From positions 1 to 39,336 of IMG/VR virus record IMGVR_UViG_3300027852_000095: a stretch of 39,336 nt of DNA; one strand, 5' to 3'. Shown piece after piece: positions 37,909-39,336 of this stretch. The stretch is from a virus. Numbering within the stretch: position 1 is the stretch's first letter; the number at the start of each line of letters is the position of its first letter. Made by a program: the position numbers and the translations under genes. The notes beneath the pieces were generated by a model. It did not search any database. It was given only the letters and a program-made list of their open reading frames with translations, and was not told the origin of the DNA.

Positions 37909-38253
37909 TTATTTATCCTTATTAAAAAATCCCCACAAGTCTACTTCAACAACAGGCCCCAGAGTGTGAACTTTAGTCTCTAAATTAAATCTATAATTAG
38001 TAGTTAACTTTACCTTTTTACCCTTAGATTCAAAAGTAACAATATTCATACCAGCTACAGATTGAAACTTCTTAACCTTTGGCAAATTATGCTCATGGTC
38101 TAAGAGTCCAGACCCGTTCAAATAATCATTAATATAAGGACAAGACCCGGTATATTTTGTATCTGACGTTGTTTTTGCTTCTGTTCCCTCTGCGGATGCT
38201 AAGACCGGTAGCATACACAGTACAACTACTACGATTAGAATTAGTTTTTTCAT
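37909..38253 (-). CDS. small secreted protein (114 aa)
   Basis: Clear Sec signal peptide (MKKLILIVVVVLCMLPVLASA, AxA) followed by a soluble domain with CPYINDYLNGSGLLDHEHNLPKVKKFQSVAGMNIVTFESKGKKVKLTTNYRFNLETKVHTLGPVVEVDLWGFFNKD. One Cys is left after processing. It follows small late genes and precedes the fibre gene. No family recognised. Possible functions include an exclusion factor or a periplasmic lysis helper. Confidence 0.7.
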   Translation of the reverse strand: MKKLILIVVVVLCMLPVLASAEGTEAKTTSDTKYTGSCPYINDYLNGSGLLDHEHNLPKVKKFQSVAGMNIVTFESKGKKVKLTTNYRFNLETKVHTLGPVVEVDLWGFFNKDK

Positions 38254-38283
38254 TTCTCTTTTTCTCCTTTTGATAATACGTTA

Positions 38284-38457
38284 TTATTTATCCTTCTCCC
38301 CCAAGTTAACATTAATAATATGCGCCAAGGCTCTTGCCACTGCTTGATACGCCCTGAAAACGTACTGCCCCTCTGATGCCCTTTTTGGTAATACTTTATT
38401 TAATCGATGTTCCATAATAATTAAAAAGTTCTTGATGAATACTTGCTTATCTATCAT
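38284..38457 (-). CDS. small basic late protein (57 aa)
   Basis: ATG at 38457 overlaps the stop of the upstream membrane coiled-coil gene (ATGA). The protein is helical (MIDKQVFIKNFLIIMEHRLN, then AYQAVARALAHIINVN) with no motif I recognise. There is no strong Shine-Dalgarno sequence, so translation probably depends on coupling. It ends about 30 bases before the small secreted gene. Confidence 0.6.
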   Translation of the reverse strand: MIDKQVFIKNFLIIMEHRLNKVLPKRASEGQYVFRAYQAVARALAHIINVNLGEKDK

Positions 38458-38747
38458 TGGTTTATTTTGTCTAATATACTTTTCTGAGACGCCATAATCT
38501 CCCGCTGTTCAAGGCGGATATCTGTTACTAAATTCTTAACATTATCCATTTTGCCAATTAGTTCTTTATAGTTACTTTTTACTGTTTTTTTAATTTCTTC
38601 ACGCTTATTTTCCCCCTTGAGGATGTTGGCTTCAAGTCGAGTGTTTAGAAATAAGAACCCCCAGAAACAAAGCCCGGCGAATCCTACAATAACAGTCCAT
38701 GAACACTTTGCAAAAAAACTTATCCAGTTAAACTTTTTTTCTGCCAT
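38454..38747 (-). CDS. membrane-anchored coiled-coil protein, possible spanin/holin-type (97 aa)
   Basis: One N-terminal membrane helix (WISFFAKCSWTVIVGFAGLCFWGFLFL) follows a short basic start, then a coiled coil (NILKGENKREEIKKTVKSNYKELIGKMDNVKNLV, LEQREIMASQKSILDKINQ). This topology fits an inner-membrane spanin (Rz-like) or a class of holins, and the gene lies just after a cysteine hydrolase. No Rz1-type lipoprotein is seen in another frame, so the lysis role is tentative. Confidence 0.65.
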   Translation of the reverse strand: MAEKKFNWISFFAKCSWTVIVGFAGLCFWGFLFLNTRLEANILKGENKREEIKKTVKSNYKELIGKMDNVKNLVTDIRLEQREIMASQKSILDKINQ

Positions 38748-38765
38748 TGTGATTCCTTTTGTGAT

Positions 38766-39275
38766 TCATACATTTACCCAAGGTAACAAATTATATGGAA
38801 TTTCCACGAAACCTTTTTCTTTGGCTTTTTTATATAATGCTCTGGGAGAAATTCTAAGCGCATGTAAAATAAATATGACAAAGTTGCAAGCCTCTGAACA
38901 GTACCATTTCAGTTTAGAATTTAACAATCCAAAGATAGTCGCAAAACCTGCTATTCCTAACCAGTCATACGGTAAGTTCAATATACCATCAGCCCTGTCG
39001 CACATTCTTTTAACTTCAAAATCAGAATATCCTTTTACCTGAAAAACCCACCTTTCAGGATACTTAAATACTTTTTCTGGATACTCCCATCTTGTTCCAT
39101 GATTTCCGCCACGATTTGTACTACTGAAACATTGATATTTCCCATCCTTTAAGAGTACAACCTCAGAGTGAGAACACGGTGGGGTATTTGCACTAAAAAC
39201 CCAAGTCCAAATAGCTATTAACCGATTAACAGGTTTCTTTGTATAAACATAACTAGCTAATACAACATTAACCAT
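38766..39275 (-). CDS. papain-like cysteine hydrolase (permuted NlpC/P60-type)
   Basis: About 169 residues; ATG at 39275 with AGAGGA 7 bases upstream is preferred to GTG at 39293. The two catalytic blocks are in the circularly permuted order: PCSHSEVVLL (His36) comes first and WYCSEACNFV (Cys126) near the end, with NLPYDWLGIAGF (about 100-111) between, as in YiiX/YebB-type papain-like enzymes. Those cleave amide or ester bonds of peptidoglycan peptides or lipids. It lies among late genes and could be a lysis or virion enzyme. Substrate unknown. Confidence 0.7.
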   Translation of the reverse strand: MVNVVLASYVYTKKPVNRLIAIWTWVFSANTPPCSHSEVVLLKDGKYQCFSSTNRGGNHGTRWEYPEKVFKYPERWVFQVKGYSDFEVKRMCDRADGILNLPYDWLGIAGFATIFGLLNSKLKWYCSEACNFVIFILHALRISPRALYKKAKEKGFVEIPYNLLPWVNV

Positions 39276-39336
39276 GTCTTCGTCCTCTACCACCCCTACT
39301 CGGTTTTGGATCTCCTTTACTGCCTACTCTGGGGGT
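39268..39336 (-). CDS. 3' part of the 32-aa basic gene that starts at 30
   Basis: From 39336 the minus strand reads TPRVGSKGDPKPSRGGRGRRHG and stops with TAA at 39270..39268, in frame with the fragment at 30..1. The stop falls 8 bases inside the start of the cysteine-hydrolase gene (ATG at 39275), a normal overlap for this genome. This supports joining the two ends of the window. Confidence 0.6.
   Translation of the reverse strand, partial: TPRVGSKGDPKPSRGGRGRRHG

Noticed and set aside
1-39336. Possible prophage or temperate phage
   Set aside because: No integrase, excisionase, repressor or attachment site was seen and there are no flanking host genes. The ribbon-helix-helix protein alone is not evidence for lysogeny.

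Overview
This window reads as the complete genome of a lytic-looking tailed phage (Caudoviricetes), short-tailed in gene content, carried on one strand: every convincing gene lies on the minus strand. The hallmark genes are terminase small and large subunits, portal, scaffold, major capsid protein, head-tail adaptor, a tail hub and large ejected virion proteins. No tail sheath, tape measure, integrase, repressor, DNA polymerase or RNA polymerase was found. The DNA is AT-rich. An O-antigen-ligase-like membrane protein and several Sec signal peptides suggest a diderm bacterial host; two good sigma70-type promoters (TTGACA boxes) suggest that the host polymerase is used. The ends of the window join: a gene starting at 30 and running off the left edge continues in frame from 39336 to a stop at 39268, so the molecule is probably a closed circular or circularly permuted assembly.

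Layout, in transcription order (right to left). An early region starts at a promoter near 25280 and runs to about 13600: a ribbon-helix-helix peptide, a Cas4/RecB-like Fe-S nuclease, a recombination-type protein, a HerA-like ATPase, many small zinc-ribbon proteins, a DUF1351-like coiled-coil protein, a replication-initiator-like protein whose gene contains 9-bp and 11-bp direct repeats (candidate origin), a DUF551/YopX-like protein, a Mom-like DNA modification enzyme flanked by a 35-bp direct repeat, tiny membrane peptides, and a RusA resolvase.

A second regulatory region near 13530-13590 (TATAAT box, inverted repeat and a 14-bp palindrome identical to the core of bacterial parS sites) precedes terS, a small protein and terL, which end at a strong intrinsic terminator (11073-11106). 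Then follow a secreted-looking capsid-decoration candidate, staple-like protein, portal, gp49-like protein, scaffold, major capsid protein, coiled-coil and zinc proteins, head-tail adaptor, and a tail-fibre/LamG protein plus SGNH esterase, both with signal peptides. Across the window junction come a papain-like cysteine hydrolase, a membrane coiled-coil protein, two signal-peptide proteins, a 969-residue tail hub with an inserted LamG domain, a GH24-like lysozyme, and three virion/ejection proteins, the last being a 1664-residue protein with a RadC/JAB metalloprotease-like domain. The region closes with a zinc-ribbon protein and the O-antigen-ligase-like protein.

Most interesting non-coding signals: a 63-nt perfect four-way-junction RNA between a promoter and a U-tract (18583-18731); a pair of covarying hairpins that put the Shine-Dalgarno sequence in the loop (23180-23201 and 26708-26729); the parS-like palindrome; and the iteron-like repeats inside the initiator gene. 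Family assignments come from reading motifs by eye and have not been confirmed by database search.
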